From an uncultured Prevotella sp. (lineage in GTDB: Bacteria > Bacteroidota > Bacteroidia > Bacteroidales > Bacteroidaceae): 29,284 nt of DNA. The notes under the pieces are model-generated. The model was not told where the DNA came from, did no database searches, and saw nothing but the letters and a program-made list of their open reading frames with translations. Location: positions 1 to 29,284 of the forward strand of contig CALCVT010000052.1 in assembly GCA_937906495.1 (NCBI GenBank). Direction: 5' to 3'. Both the position numbers and the translations under genes were made by a program. Position 1 is the stretch's first letter, and each line of letters starts with the position of its first letter. Positions 1-7,012 of this stretch are shown here, in pieces.

Positions 1-341
1 TTCTCAAAATAGGTCGGATAACTGTTTATGAGCATTTGCCCGCAATAATCCCACCAATTTATCCCAACTTCTCTGTACTTGCTCAGGTCTCTTTCTCCAG
101 ACATGAACAGGTTTAATTCATTGCGCAACTTCTTGCGTGCTATATTGTGACCCTCAAAGATATTGAGAAGATCCGAAGGTGATAAATGCAACTGCTCATT
201 GAGCAAATAAATAATATCACCCTTTTTATTGCTCTGTTTCTTCCCACAGCGCAATATTTTGTCTAAAACGTTATAATACTTATTTTCCATTCGTAAATGC
301 GAAATTAGGCCGTATCTGGGCTTTACACAAACTTTTGTCAT
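1..341 (-). CDS. Partial hypothetical protein (left edge)
   Basis: This minus-strand reading frame starts with ATG at 341-339 and runs open off the left edge (about 113 residues visible). The start lies a few bases after the stop of the helix-turn-helix gene (stop at 347-345), so the two look co-transcribed and perhaps translationally coupled. A second in-frame ATG at 290 is possible. The visible protein is mixed basic and hydrophobic, with no membrane segment or catalytic motif that I recognise. Near the edge it is rich in aromatic residues (NWWDYCG). I cannot assign a function. By position, just upstream of the late genes of a Mu-like phage, it would belong to the middle or regulatory region. 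That is inference only. Confidence 0.6.
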   Translation of the reverse strand, partial: MTKVCVKPRYGLISHLRMENKYYNVLDKILRCGKKQSNKKGDIIYLLNEQLHLSPSDLLNIFEGHNIARKKLRNELNLFMSGERDLSKYREVGINWWDYCGQMLINSYPTYFE

Positions 342-344
342 GTA

Positions 345-587
345 TCACACTGAAACGCTTTTGCAGTCCTGCCCAAAACGCCTTACTACATCGTAAACGG
401 TTCGCTCGCTTACCTGGTAACGTTCCGCAAGAACAGCCACGACATAACCGACTTTTTCGCCTGTTTTACGGGCTTTATTGTAGTCCTCATATAGTTTTAT
501 ATACTTGCAGTCATTTGTTTTTATACCGGCTTTTGTAAGCCTTTCCAATGGTTCACCTAAAAATTTCAGTACCTCATAAACTGTCAT
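345..587 (-). CDS. Small helix-turn-helix protein, possible Mor/C-like regulator
   Basis: The product has 80 residues. Its C-terminal half (about residues 48-70, YVVAVLAERYQVSERTVYDV) has the pattern of a helix-turn-helix: a hydrophobic helix, a turn at YQVS, and a recognition helix with RTVY. This resembles the C-terminal DNA-binding part of Mor/C activators of Mu-like phages, though those are usually about 130-140 residues, so this would be a short version. In Mu such proteins switch on middle and late transcription, and position fits that role. The ATG at 587 overlaps an out-of-frame mini-ORF, as also happens at the methyltransferase start. A plain HTH-domain protein of unknown target is an equally safe label. 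Confidence 0.6.
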   Translation of the reverse strand: MTVYEVLKFLGEPLERLTKAGIKTNDCKYIKLYEDYNKARKTGEKVGYVVAVLAERYQVSERTVYDVVRRFGQDCKSVSV

Positions 588-601
588 TCAGCATAAATTA
601 T

Positions 602-740
602 TATCTTTGCAACTCCTACCTCATAATAACGCACCGAAACACGAGCTGAAGGCATTTTGCCCCCGGTTTTCGTGCTTCGGTGCGTTGCGTTTGTATGAGG
701 TAGGAGTCTGCAAACAAGCCGGGGGCTTTTTTATTTTCCC
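602..740 (+). ncRNA. Candidate small structured RNA with pseudoknot-like tail
   Basis: No gene occupies 588-760. A -7-like box TATCTTTG (602-609) precedes a nested hairpin. Positions 612-625 pair perfectly with 694-707 (14 bp). Inside that, 628-644 pair with 670-686 (16 bp, one mismatch). The loop contains GCCCCCGG (659-666), complementary to CCGGGGGC (719-726), which is followed directly by a T-rich run (727-737). The tail could therefore form a pseudoknot with the loop or act as a terminator. No convincing -33 element is seen. Alternatively the inverted repeat works on the minus strand, in the leader of the helix-turn-helix gene that starts at 587. Confidence 0.5.
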
Positions 741-745
741 CCGTT

Positions 746-771
746 CAAGAATAGAGGTAGTTAAATTCTTG
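746..771 (-). terminator. Hairpin at the end of the methyltransferase gene
   Basis: CAAGAAT (746-752) and ATTCTTG (765-771) form a 7-bp stem overlapping the methyltransferase stop codon (763-761). Just beyond it a GGGGG/CCCCC pair (721-725 and 738-742) flanks an A/T-rich loop. Neither is followed by a strong T-run on the minus strand, so termination here is a guess. Confidence 0.3.
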
Positions 772-1585
772 TTATCATCATATCATTAAATTTCGCTTGG
801 TAGTTCAGTGTGTTGGTCCTTACTTGGGCATTTGCGCCATATAATGGGGCTGCTTCCCCGAACTCATCAACCAACCAGCTGCATAATTCCATTATCTGCG
901 ATTTGTCAGAAGTGAAATAAATGTATTTCGTGCCCTTTGTCAGCTTCAATACATTCAAGTAGTCAGTCAGTCTCCAGTAGTTCTCATATTGGCCGCATTC
1001 GGTCGTTAAATATGGCGGATCCAACAGGAACAGAGCACGGCTGTTGTCTTTATGCAGGTCAAACAGTTCCCTGTAATCCATGTGCACCACTTCCAAACCG
1101 TCCAGATAACCCGCACTATCATAACCACCGGGCTTCACACGGTTATACATGGTATGTTTGCGCAGTTCCTCCAGGGTCTTAACCCATTTGCCACTGAAAA
1201 GCACGGACCGTCCAATGGTCATTACGTCGACATAGCCTTTTGCTTCGTATGCTTCCACTATGGCCAACACGTCCGAACGCTGCTCTTCGGTCAGCCTGGC
1301 ATTTGGTTCAACACCGGTTAAACGGTCTTTAATCAGCAATAAAATTTCATTTGTGTGGTCTATACCGGCGAGCCTGTCTGTATAACCGTCATAATCATTA
1401 TACACGACACGGCAGCCCGGAAGCACCCGTTTTGCCGTATGGCTCAACAGGCCGCTGCCACCGAACAGGTCCACGATTGTGTCAACCTTTCCCTCTACTT
1501 TTTCGAGCGTTTCAGAGAAAGCCCGAACAAAATACCGCTTTTGCCCCATGAATGGAAGCGGGGCGCTCTTGTAAATCCTACTCAT
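761..1585 (-). CDS. Dam-like (D12 class) DNA N6-adenine methyltransferase
   Basis: The product has 274 residues, normal for a Dam/D12-type enzyme. It transfers a methyl group from S-adenosylmethionine to adenine in DNA. Motifs seen are PFMGQKR (residues 11-17, motif X region), DLFGGSG (39-45, the SAM-binding FxGxG motif) and DPPYL (189-193, the catalytic DPPY). Phages often carry such enzymes to protect their DNA from host restriction or to mark it for replication or packaging. The recognition site cannot be read from the sequence. No endonuclease gene is adjacent, so it looks solitary. It stands apart from the late operon: the bidirectional terminator near 1941-1971 separates them, and about 50 bp separates its start from a divergent plus-strand promoter. 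Confidence 0.9.
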   Translation of the reverse strand: MSRIYKSAPLPFMGQKRYFVRAFSETLEKVEGKVDTIVDLFGGSGLLSHTAKRVLPGCRVVYNDYDGYTDRLAGIDHTNEILLLIKDRLTGVEPNARLTEEQRSDVLAIVEAYEAKGYVDVMTIGRSVLFSGKWVKTLEELRKHTMYNRVKPGGYDSAGYLDGLEVVHMDYRELFDLHKDNSRALFLLDPPYLTTECGQYENYWRLTDYLNVLKLTKGTKYIYFTSDKSQIMELCSWLVDEFGEAAPLYGANAQVRTNTLNYQAKFNDMMITRI

Positions 1586-1608
1586 TCAGCATAATTACCT
1601 CGTATTTA

Positions 1609-1639
1609 TTGGTTAATTGAAATAAAATTTGTACTTTTG
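1609..1639 (+). promoter_or_regulatory. Promoter of the candidate 330-nt RNA
   Basis: TTG at 1609-1611 and TACTTTTG at 1632-1639, 20 nt apart, fit the Bacteroidetes pattern (TTTG/TTG at -33, TAnnTTTG at -7). It points rightward, away from the methyltransferase, into a stretch with no plausible gene on the plus strand. Confidence 0.6.
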
Positions 1640-1642
1640 CAT

Positions 1643-1971
1643 TACTGTTAGAACTCCAGTAAAAGTCCGTTTGTAGTCCGATATACACCGTTTAGATTTT
1701 CGTAAAAAATATGTTTGTTAGCTGAGGCGACGTTCAAGTCCCTGGAGTTTTGGGACTTTCGAGAAATGCCGGTTTTGGTTCCCTGGATAAAAAAGAGGGA
1801 ATGGTAACATTTGGGTCCCTTTGCCTGCTTTTTAGCCCTGTGTAGAGAGAATTCTACCGAATAGTGCCAGAAAGTTAGAAAAGAGATTTTGAATAATCCT
1901 GTTCAGATGGGCGTACATAGTGTTTCGACCGCGGGGACTTAAAAGTGAGGTATTACACCCCACTTTTTTTT
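1643..1971 (+). ncRNA. Candidate long structured non-coding RNA (about 330 nt)
   Basis: Positions 1586-1974 hold no gene. The stretch has a promoter at its left end and a strong intrinsic terminator at its right end. Internal complementarities are many. AACTCCAG (1652-1659) matches CTGGAGTT (1742-1749). AAGTCC occurs near 1663 and 1736, and its complement GGGACTT at 1752-1758 and 1934-1940, so several pairings compete. A TTCCCT/AGGGAA hairpin lies near 1780-1801 and a TAGA/TCTA hairpin near 1842-1856. This looks like a folded RNA, perhaps with switching structures. I do not recognise the family. Alternatives are a cis-acting DNA region or degraded sequence. Confidence 0.5.
1941..1971. terminator. 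Bidirectional intrinsic terminator
   Basis: AAAAGTGAGGT (1941-1951) pairs with ACCCCACTTTT (1957-1967) with one mismatch and a 5-nt loop, followed by an eight-T run (1964-1971). On the minus strand the same hairpin is followed by TTTT. It would end the RNA coming from the left and the left late operon, whose last gene stops at 1975. Confidence 0.8.
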
Positions 1972-1974
1972 GCT

Positions 1975-3315
1975 TTATTCTATCGAAAAAGACCGTTTAA
2001 AGTTCCACGCTACAGGGACAGGCTTTCCATTCACGGTCTTTGTGGCCGTCACATACTGGCTGATGCGGTATTTCATCCTCACTATCTCACCGCCACTGTC
2101 TTTGCCTCCTTTTGGGTTCAGCCTGGCAATTTGCAAACCGATAGGGGCGTAACCCGCGTGCTGTTTACCCTTTCCGCTTTTTATTCCTTTCAGAACTATT
2201 CTTTTACGGCTGCCTTGGATACGGTAATACCCGTCTTTACCGACATAAAACAAAGACTTGCACAAGCCGGGCAATTCCTTACCTATCAAGTTCCCATCCT
2301 TTGCCGGATCATCGACTGCTATACATTTGGGCACATACCATTTGCCAGGGGTTCCCTTGCTCAACTTTATACCCTTGAAATAGACATACTGCGTTTTGGC
2401 AGTTCTCTTTTTACGTATTCCCCGGTTCTTGCTGTAGGCTTTTGCCCCACCTGTCGCTCTCCACCTGCTGCGCTTTTTCTTACGCAACAGCACCAGGTCG
2501 CAATCCTCACCAAGTGCGCCATGGCGTACATATACCCTGGTGCTGGTGATTTTAACATCAAGGTGCATGGCTGTTTCCGTCTGCTGTGTCCACGTTCCCC
2601 ATACCGCACCGTTATAAGTTCGTACATAATGGCTGTCCGTCCCTTGTATCAACTCCTGCCTTACTTGCTTGCTTCCCTGTTCTGTCACTATCAGGGTATA
2701 ATCTGTCTGCCCGAAAAGTGCCACACTTCCGGAACAGGACAACACGCAGGAAGTGCGCAAGCCGTCTATCTGTTCCTTTGTAAGTCCTTTCATCGTGGAA
2801 AAGGTCAGTTTCTTGGCCAAAGTGTCTTTAAGATACTCCAGCACTGTGGCAGGCACCTGCCGGATTCTTTCCGCGAGAATGGCATTTGTCGGGAACTGAT
2901 CCAGCGTAATGGCTGAATGGCTGATGAAATTTATAAAGCTGTTGATTGGGTAGCTTTCTGCTCCACGGTTGACGCTGAACTGCGCACGTCTGTATATTCT
3001 GGCTTCCGTGTAGGTATGGTCATCGGCCACGATATTCTTTTTTTCAGTTAAAACCGTCACAAATCTGGTTTGCTGTGAATATGTCGGGCTGTCCAACAGT
3101 TCCAACACCTCCCTTTCTTCCCTTTCTATGATGCCGGTCTTTACCTTTTTTGTTATGACTGCGATACCACCGACCCTGCTGTCCGGCTGTATGATATAGT
3201 TTTTTCCACCCAGTCCGGCCAAGGCTTCAAGTAACTTTATCTGGTCCTGGATAAATGAAAGGGTCTCCGTGGAAAGTGGGTATTTCCCGTTTTTCAAGTA
3301 ATTCGCTGTATTCAT
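1975..3315 (-). CDS. Terminal tail/fibre-region protein of the late operon
   Basis: The product has 446 residues. It is the last gene of the left late operon, overlapping the previous gene by 4 bp (ATGA). The N-terminal part begins with a short helical segment typical of phage structural proteins that attach to a baseplate. Around residues 195-255 there is a Gly/Ser/aromatic-rich stretch (GAVWGTWTQQTET). The C-terminal half is very basic (LLRKKKRSRWR; NRGIRKKRTAKT). Mu and relatives put fibre genes directly after the gpJ-like and gp48-like baseplate genes, so a fibre or adaptor role fits. I recognise no catalytic motif, and the strongly basic C-terminus is unusual for a fibre. The function is inferred from position only. 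Confidence 0.6.
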   Translation of the reverse strand: MNTANYLKNGKYPLSTETLSFIQDQIKLLEALAGLGGKNYIIQPDSRVGGIAVITKKVKTGIIEREEREVLELLDSPTYSQQTRFVTVLTEKKNIVADDHTYTEARIYRRAQFSVNRGAESYPINSFINFISHSAITLDQFPTNAILAERIRQVPATVLEYLKDTLAKKLTFSTMKGLTKEQIDGLRTSCVLSCSGSVALFGQTDYTLIVTEQGSKQVRQELIQGTDSHYVRTYNGAVWGTWTQQTETAMHLDVKITSTRVYVRHGALGEDCDLVLLRKKKRSRWRATGGAKAYSKNRGIRKKRTAKTQYVYFKGIKLSKGTPGKWYVPKCIAVDDPAKDGNLIGKELPGLCKSLFYVGKDGYYRIQGSRKRIVLKGIKSGKGKQHAGYAPIGLQIARLNPKGGKDSGGEIVRMKYRISQYVTATKTVNGKPVPVAWNFKRSFSIE

Positions 3316-3866
3316 TTTCTTGAAGTAATTAAATGGTTAAACGCATCAGGGTTCCATGAGGACGAGACATGCGGGCCGACAACAGCCACCGGGTCATCTG
3401 TTTCCCTGTATATTGCCCTTTTGGTTATAAGCTTGTATTTGTTCACCATTGCTTCTATTTCTCCCTTACGCGACATATAGCGTGAAGGAATGCACACCAC
3501 AAAATCATTTTGGGAAGCATTCAGCAACTGCTCGCTATACACCACCGGCACACCTTTAGATTTTTCAGAAACGGACAGCGGAATTTTAACCCCGGACTCC
3601 GTCACGGCATACAACCATTTACCCTCCTGTTTGGTTGATTTTATTTGAAAGCCGGGACCAAAATAATAATGCAACATGCCACGCAAGTAACAGACCTGCC
3701 CGTTGTGTGTCAGGCGGAAATTATGCCCTTTGCGTGCCTCCTTAAATTCCTTATAAACCCGCTCAACACCTACCAGACCGGCACGAAGCAGTCCGAACAC
3801 AAGCGGACGACGCAAGGATATTGGCAGCATAATGGCCGCCAGCCGTTTAAAATCTATCTTAAACAT
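3312..3866 (-). CDS. Small baseplate protein, Mu gp48-like by position
   Basis: The product has 184 residues and sits between the gpJ-like baseplate gene and the terminal fibre-region gene, overlapping the latter by 4 bp. In Mu the gene after gpJ (gp47) is gp48, which completes the baseplate and links to the fibres. The N-terminus has a hydrophobic and basic stretch (residues 1-30), and the rest is a mix of beta-rich and basic segments ending in a region rich in Ser, Trp and Asn. No clear family motif is visible to me. The assignment rests on gene order. Confidence 0.55.
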   Translation of the reverse strand: MFKIDFKRLAAIMLPISLRRPLVFGLLRAGLVGVERVYKEFKEARKGHNFRLTHNGQVCYLRGMLHYYFGPGFQIKSTKQEGKWLYAVTESGVKIPLSVSEKSKGVPVVYSEQLLNASQNDFVVCIPSRYMSRKGEIEAMVNKYKLITKRAIYRETDDPVAVVGPHVSSSWNPDAFNHLITSRK

Positions 3867-4741
3867 TATCCAACGGTGTTATAAGGTTTATAATCGACAT
3901 CCAGGCTGGTAATTTCATAATAGCCGCTTTCGGGCACGCTGTAGCCCACCACTTCAACAGGACCGGTTACGGCATTTTTGGCCTTTACTTTCACGCTGGT
4001 AATGTCTGCCACTTTCACACATGGCAGATCCTGGAGTGCGGCCATGAGGTCGCTTTTACGGAACACACCGTTAAAAGGCAAACCGGTAATCACGGACTTC
4101 ACCGTTTCACGCACAGGCTCGGAACCGTCAGGCAGAACACCGGTCCCGTTCGAGGATATGGTCAAAAGTGTGGGGTCGTAATAAATAACCAAGGATATTT
4201 GCATACTGTCTGCCGGTTCATTGCGCACCTGAATAGACACACCGGCATCCTTGATTTCTTCCAAATAAGAGCGCAGGCCGGCAAGTTGGCCAGCCGTTAG
4301 GGATTGGGGGTTGCCGTCCTCCCCCTGGCGTGCGACCTTGATATAAACGACGGTGTTCTTTTCGGTCGCTACTGCATACTTTACAACGCGCGCCGCTTCT
4401 ATCTCGCTTGCACTTAATTTTGACGTATCGTAATAATCACAATCCGTTACCAACGAATAGCCCTGCATGTAATTTTTCGCCTTTGCAACATACCAGCGCA
4501 AGGTATGCGGTTCAAGGCGTTCTATAAGCAAATCCACTTCATCACGGTGCAGGTCAAACAATGACTCAAGCGACCACACCGCGAAAGCAAAGACATAAAA
4601 AAGAATGTTTTCAAGGCTGGCAGCACTGAAACAGTCCTTAAACGCCTTTTTACCGTCAAGCCCGTAGGCCGACATGACCGCCGGTTGTTTCATCCATTCG
4701 GTGGTCATGTCTTTTTTGATTTCCTCTATCGTCCTTGCCAT
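3866..4741 (-). CDS. Baseplate wedge protein, gpJ-like (Mu gp47 family)
   Basis: The product has 291 residues. Baseplate J proteins form the wedges around the hub of contractile tails. The N-terminal part (about residues 1-105) is helical and has the TLRWYVAKAKNYMQG segment near residues 90-105 that is usual in Bacteroidetes gpJ-like proteins. The C-terminal part has beta-rich stretches (SMQISLVIYYDP) and a late VKVADITSVKVKAK segment, as in Baseplate_J domains. It follows a small protein gene by 13 bp and is followed by a gp48-position gene. The length is slightly under the usual 350-390 residues of Mu/P2 gpJ, which is common in this host group. Confidence 0.7.
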   Translation of the reverse strand: MARTIEEIKKDMTTEWMKQPAVMSAYGLDGKKAFKDCFSAASLENILFYVFAFAVWSLESLFDLHRDEVDLLIERLEPHTLRWYVAKAKNYMQGYSLVTDCDYYDTSKLSASEIEAARVVKYAVATEKNTVVYIKVARQGEDGNPQSLTAGQLAGLRSYLEEIKDAGVSIQVRNEPADSMQISLVIYYDPTLLTISSNGTGVLPDGSEPVRETVKSVITGLPFNGVFRKSDLMAALQDLPCVKVADITSVKVKAKNAVTGPVEVVGYSVPESGYYEITSLDVDYKPYNTVG

Positions 4742-4753
4742 AGCCTGACACGA

Positions 4754-5125
4754 TTAAAGGGAACGAGCCAACAGTTCGTCAATCTCTGCTTTGCACTTTG
4801 CACGCAAGGCGGCAAACTGCTGTAGTTCGGCGGCATGTTCCGGGGTGTCCGTTCCATTGGCCAACGTGGCAATTTGTGCGTCGATGTCATAATGGAAGCC
4901 GATAAGACCGGCAACGAACTTGTCGCGGCGGTTTTCTTCCGTCACGCCCTGCGCCAAAATCATGGTAGAGCCGTCGGGCTGGTCTCCGGTGTATGTGTAG
5001 CCCGGTGCGCTTTCTCCAGTTTCAGGATTTGTCACTTCGCCCGGCTGCTCATTCAGATAAAGCAGCACATGGCTGTCGTCATACTTTACAAACGTCTTTC
5101 TGTCTGTGTAGGTTGCTTTGTTCAT
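4754..5125 (-). CDS. Small acidic protein next to the reverse transcriptase
   Basis: The product has 123 residues and is acidic. The N-terminal half is beta-rich and polar. The C-terminal half (from about residue 72) is helical with the pattern VAGLIGFHYDIDAQIATL followed by a charged helix. Bacteroidetes phages often carry small proteins with this helical pattern next to tail or fibre genes, where they may serve as assembly factors. It occupies a place where a DGR accessory protein (Avd) might be expected, but Avd proteins are basic four-helix bundles, and this protein is acidic and only half helical. I therefore do not call it Avd. It starts 15 bp after the reverse transcriptase stop. Confidence 0.5.
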   Translation of the reverse strand: MNKATYTDRKTFVKYDDSHVLLYLNEQPGEVTNPETGESAPGYTYTGDQPDGSTMILAQGVTEENRRDKFVAGLIGFHYDIDAQIATLANGTDTPEHAAELQQFAALRAKCKAEIDELLARSL

Positions 5126-5139
5126 TATCTTTTTGCTTT

Positions 5140-6498
5140 TTAATCGTCCGGATCGACGATTTTATAAAAGCACCGATTCCGTTCGATTGGTTGTTTTATT
5201 ATTTTAGCCCTGAGCGGTTCTGTTATCTCCACACCATCCAGCTGGCGGATCAATGCCTGGCTGCCTGTGAAAGTGATATGCTGCACCCAACTTTTTACCG
5301 TGTTGCCCTCATCGTCAATAACGGGGCGGCTGGTACCGTCCTGCATGATTTCGGTTAATGCTTCCTCAATTTCATATTGAAGGGTGAGGCACGGTTCCGA
5401 ATTGTGCTTTGACGGGGCTACCGTGTAGCCGGTCAGGTGGATTTCACGGTTCAGAATTGCATCAATGTGGTACTTTGTACCGGTCAGGTTGCCGGACTTT
5501 GCCGGCACAAGTTCGCTGAATTTTTTCATACCAAGTATTTTTAATAGATGTTTACTGTTACAATGATACATGAAGCCGACACGCGAAGCGGTCCGAAGCA
5601 TGATATCAGCCTCGGGAACTCCTTTTTTTCGCAGCTTCGCCACTTCCCTGCACAGGCCTTTTTTATTTCGCTTACGTGCAAGGCTGTGGGTATGGTAAGA
5701 GACATAGCCGACAAAATCAATTCCCCGGCTTTCTACCGGGAAAATCTGGTAATTGCTTTTTATCGACAAACTCCGCTCCGTTTGCAGGTAGTCATTTATG
5801 AAAATCAACACACCATGCAAAACCGGTTTTTCTCCGGCAAGTACGACAATATCATCGGCATAACGGTAATAATACCGCACCCCGGCCACCTCCTTGATTC
5901 GGTGGTCGAGTTCCGACAAATAAAGATTAGCGAAGTATTGGGAAATGTAATTGCCGATTGGTACACCCGGCGCACTGTCGATAATGCCGTCAAGCAACCA
6001 AAGAACATCGGGGTCTTTGATTTTACGGCGCAAAACTGATTTAAGGATTTCGTGGCTAATGCTCGGATAGAATTTCTTTACATCAAGTTTCAGACAGTAG
6101 CGCGTACCCTCCGGGTCTGCCGCCAAATCCTCATGCAGCCGCTTATGTAACGAGTGTATGCCACGTCCACGGATACAGGCATGTGTGTCTGCCGTGAACT
6201 GTGGGGTCCATACTGGCTCAAGCACCTGCATTATGGCCCACTGAACCACTCGGTCTTTAAATGGCAGCTTGTAGATTTCACGCCGCTTGGGCTCGTACTT
6301 TATAAAAACTTCATAAGGGGATGTCCGGTAAGTATGTGCCCGTAATTCGGTGTAAATTCCTTGCAGGTTGTTTTCCAGGTCTGCAAAGAATTTTTGCACC
6401 TCATCACGCTTTCTCTTACCATGTGCCGCATTATGGGCGGCTGCCCGCAAATTGTCTATCGAACAAATGCGGTCGAACAAATAGCCGTAACGCTTCAT
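5140..6498 (-). CDS. DGR reverse transcriptase with a C-terminal extension
   Basis: The product has 452 residues. It copies the template-repeat RNA into cDNA with errors at adenines; the cDNA then replaces the variable repeat. Seen motifs are LKLDVKKFYPSIS (residues 136-148, first catalytic Asp D139), PIGNYISQ (180-187) and YYRYADD (210-216, the catalytic Asp pair). The IGNxxSQ form, in place of the QG form of group II intron enzymes, is the hallmark of DGR reverse transcriptases. The template repeat lies 147 bp upstream of the start and the variable protein beyond it, which is classic DGR order. The polymerase part ends near residue 325. The last 125 residues are an extension unlike the usual thumb; see findings. 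No separate Avd gene is recognised. Confidence 0.95.
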   Translation of the reverse strand: MKRYGYLFDRICSIDNLRAAAHNAAHGKRKRDEVQKFFADLENNLQGIYTELRAHTYRTSPYEVFIKYEPKRREIYKLPFKDRVVQWAIMQVLEPVWTPQFTADTHACIRGRGIHSLHKRLHEDLAADPEGTRYCLKLDVKKFYPSISHEILKSVLRRKIKDPDVLWLLDGIIDSAPGVPIGNYISQYFANLYLSELDHRIKEVAGVRYYYRYADDIVVLAGEKPVLHGVLIFINDYLQTERSLSIKSNYQIFPVESRGIDFVGYVSYHTHSLARKRNKKGLCREVAKLRKKGVPEADIMLRTASRVGFMYHCNSKHLLKILGMKKFSELVPAKSGNLTGTKYHIDAILNREIHLTGYTVAPSKHNSEPCLTLQYEIEEALTEIMQDGTSRPVIDDEGNTVKSWVQHITFTGSQALIRQLDGVEITEPLRAKIIKQPIERNRCFYKIVDPDD

Positions 6499-6644
6499 CG
6501 GGTCTGTGGGTCTGTTTGGGTCTGCTCTGCACGCTTCGGGAACTGTCGAAACCTTACGGACCTACCGGCACCCTCTGCATTCTTGTTATCTTTTGCCAAG
6601 TGGCACGGTCCAGCCCATATCGCATTTTGTTTTATATATCGCGC

Positions 6645-6762
6645 AAAGTATAGGAGCGACGAGTAGTTCGCATTCGCATTCGTAGCCGTATAGTTCGCAT
6701 TCGAGTAGAACGTGCCTGCATTCGCACCATTGTTAGCGTTACCGCCAGCCGCGCGGACACGA
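6645..6762 (-). repeat. DGR template repeat (TR)
   Basis: These 118 bp match 7040-7157 at a constant offset of 395. My hand alignment finds 15 single-base differences across the span, apart from small changes at the extreme low end. In every one the TR has T on the plus strand, which is A in the minus-strand template. Adenine-only change is the signature of DGR mutagenesis. Read in the variable gene's frame, the TR encodes many AAC (Asn) codons (for example NANNGAN), as usual for templates, since AAC can mutate to 15 other amino acids without giving a stop. It lies between the variable gene and the reverse transcriptase gene. Confidence 0.95.
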
Positions 6763-6820
6763 AGGCTCACCACTGCAAGGACTGCAACCGGTCAAGGGTG
6801 TTATCCCATTATTGACCCTG

Positions 6821-6856
6821 CAAAATTAACGCTTTTCTGCAACATTCTGTAACATT
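6821..6856 (-). promoter_or_regulatory. Candidate promoter for template RNA and reverse transcriptase
   Basis: On the minus strand TAATTTTG (plus 6828-6821) matches the -7 consensus TAnnTTTG. Directly upstream are two tandem 10-bp repeats, AATGTT[A/G]CAG (plus 6837-6846 and 6847-6856), placed where an activator could bind. Transcription would start near 6815, about 50 bp before the template repeat. The core AATTTTGCAG also occurs in both divergent late promoters near 17710 and 17797. Confidence 0.5.
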
Positions 6857-6882
6857 TTTCCCTTTTTCATCTAAAATTTTTG

Positions 6883-6898
6883 CCCGCCTTACGGCGGG
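6883..6898 (-). other. GNRA-type hairpin between variable gene and template
   Basis: CCCGCC (6883-6888) and GGCGGG (6893-6898) form a 6-bp GC stem; the loop on the minus strand is GTAA, a GNRA tetraloop. It lies in the 240-bp spacer after the variable gene. It may end transcription of the tail genes, though the following T-run is weak, or help the retroelement. Confidence 0.4.
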
Positions 6899-6991
6899 GT
6901 TTGGATTGCTCCGCACCTCCGCCGAACGGGCCTACTTGGTATTCAAAATTTCAAAGAACTCATGCCGGATTTCCCGGTCGTTTTTCGTTTT

Positions 6992-7002
6992 GGGCTTCGC
7001 CC
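6992..7002 (-). other. Small hairpin just after the variable repeat
   Basis: On the minus strand GGGC-GAA-GCCC (plus 7002-6992) lies about 10 bp past the variable gene's stop. A CCGG/CCGG stem with a GAAAT loop follows near 6965-6977. DGRs often need a short hairpin or cruciform just downstream of the variable repeat. These stems are only 4 bp, so the match is weak. Confidence 0.3.
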
Positions 7003-7012
7003 CGTTTTCGTT

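Noticed and set aside
659..726. Simple terminator for the methyltransferase gene on the minus strand
   Set aside because: The GC stem is followed by T only on the plus strand; on the minus strand it is followed by AAAATG, so it cannot act as a standard terminator in that direction.
2367..2627. Minus-strand frame inside the terminal fibre-region gene
   Set aside because: Alternative frame of a real gene with no start region or protein pattern of its own.
1945..2916. 323-codon plus-strand frame
   Set aside because: It lies fully antisense to the well-supported 446-residue tail-region gene, is rich in Cys, His and Phe in an unnatural way, and starts inside the terminator.
6495..6773. 92-codon minus-strand frame across the template repeat
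   Set aside because: Its first half is the template repeat read in the variable gene's frame and the rest is low-complexity, running into the reverse transcriptase start. The template works as RNA; no sign of a real protein.
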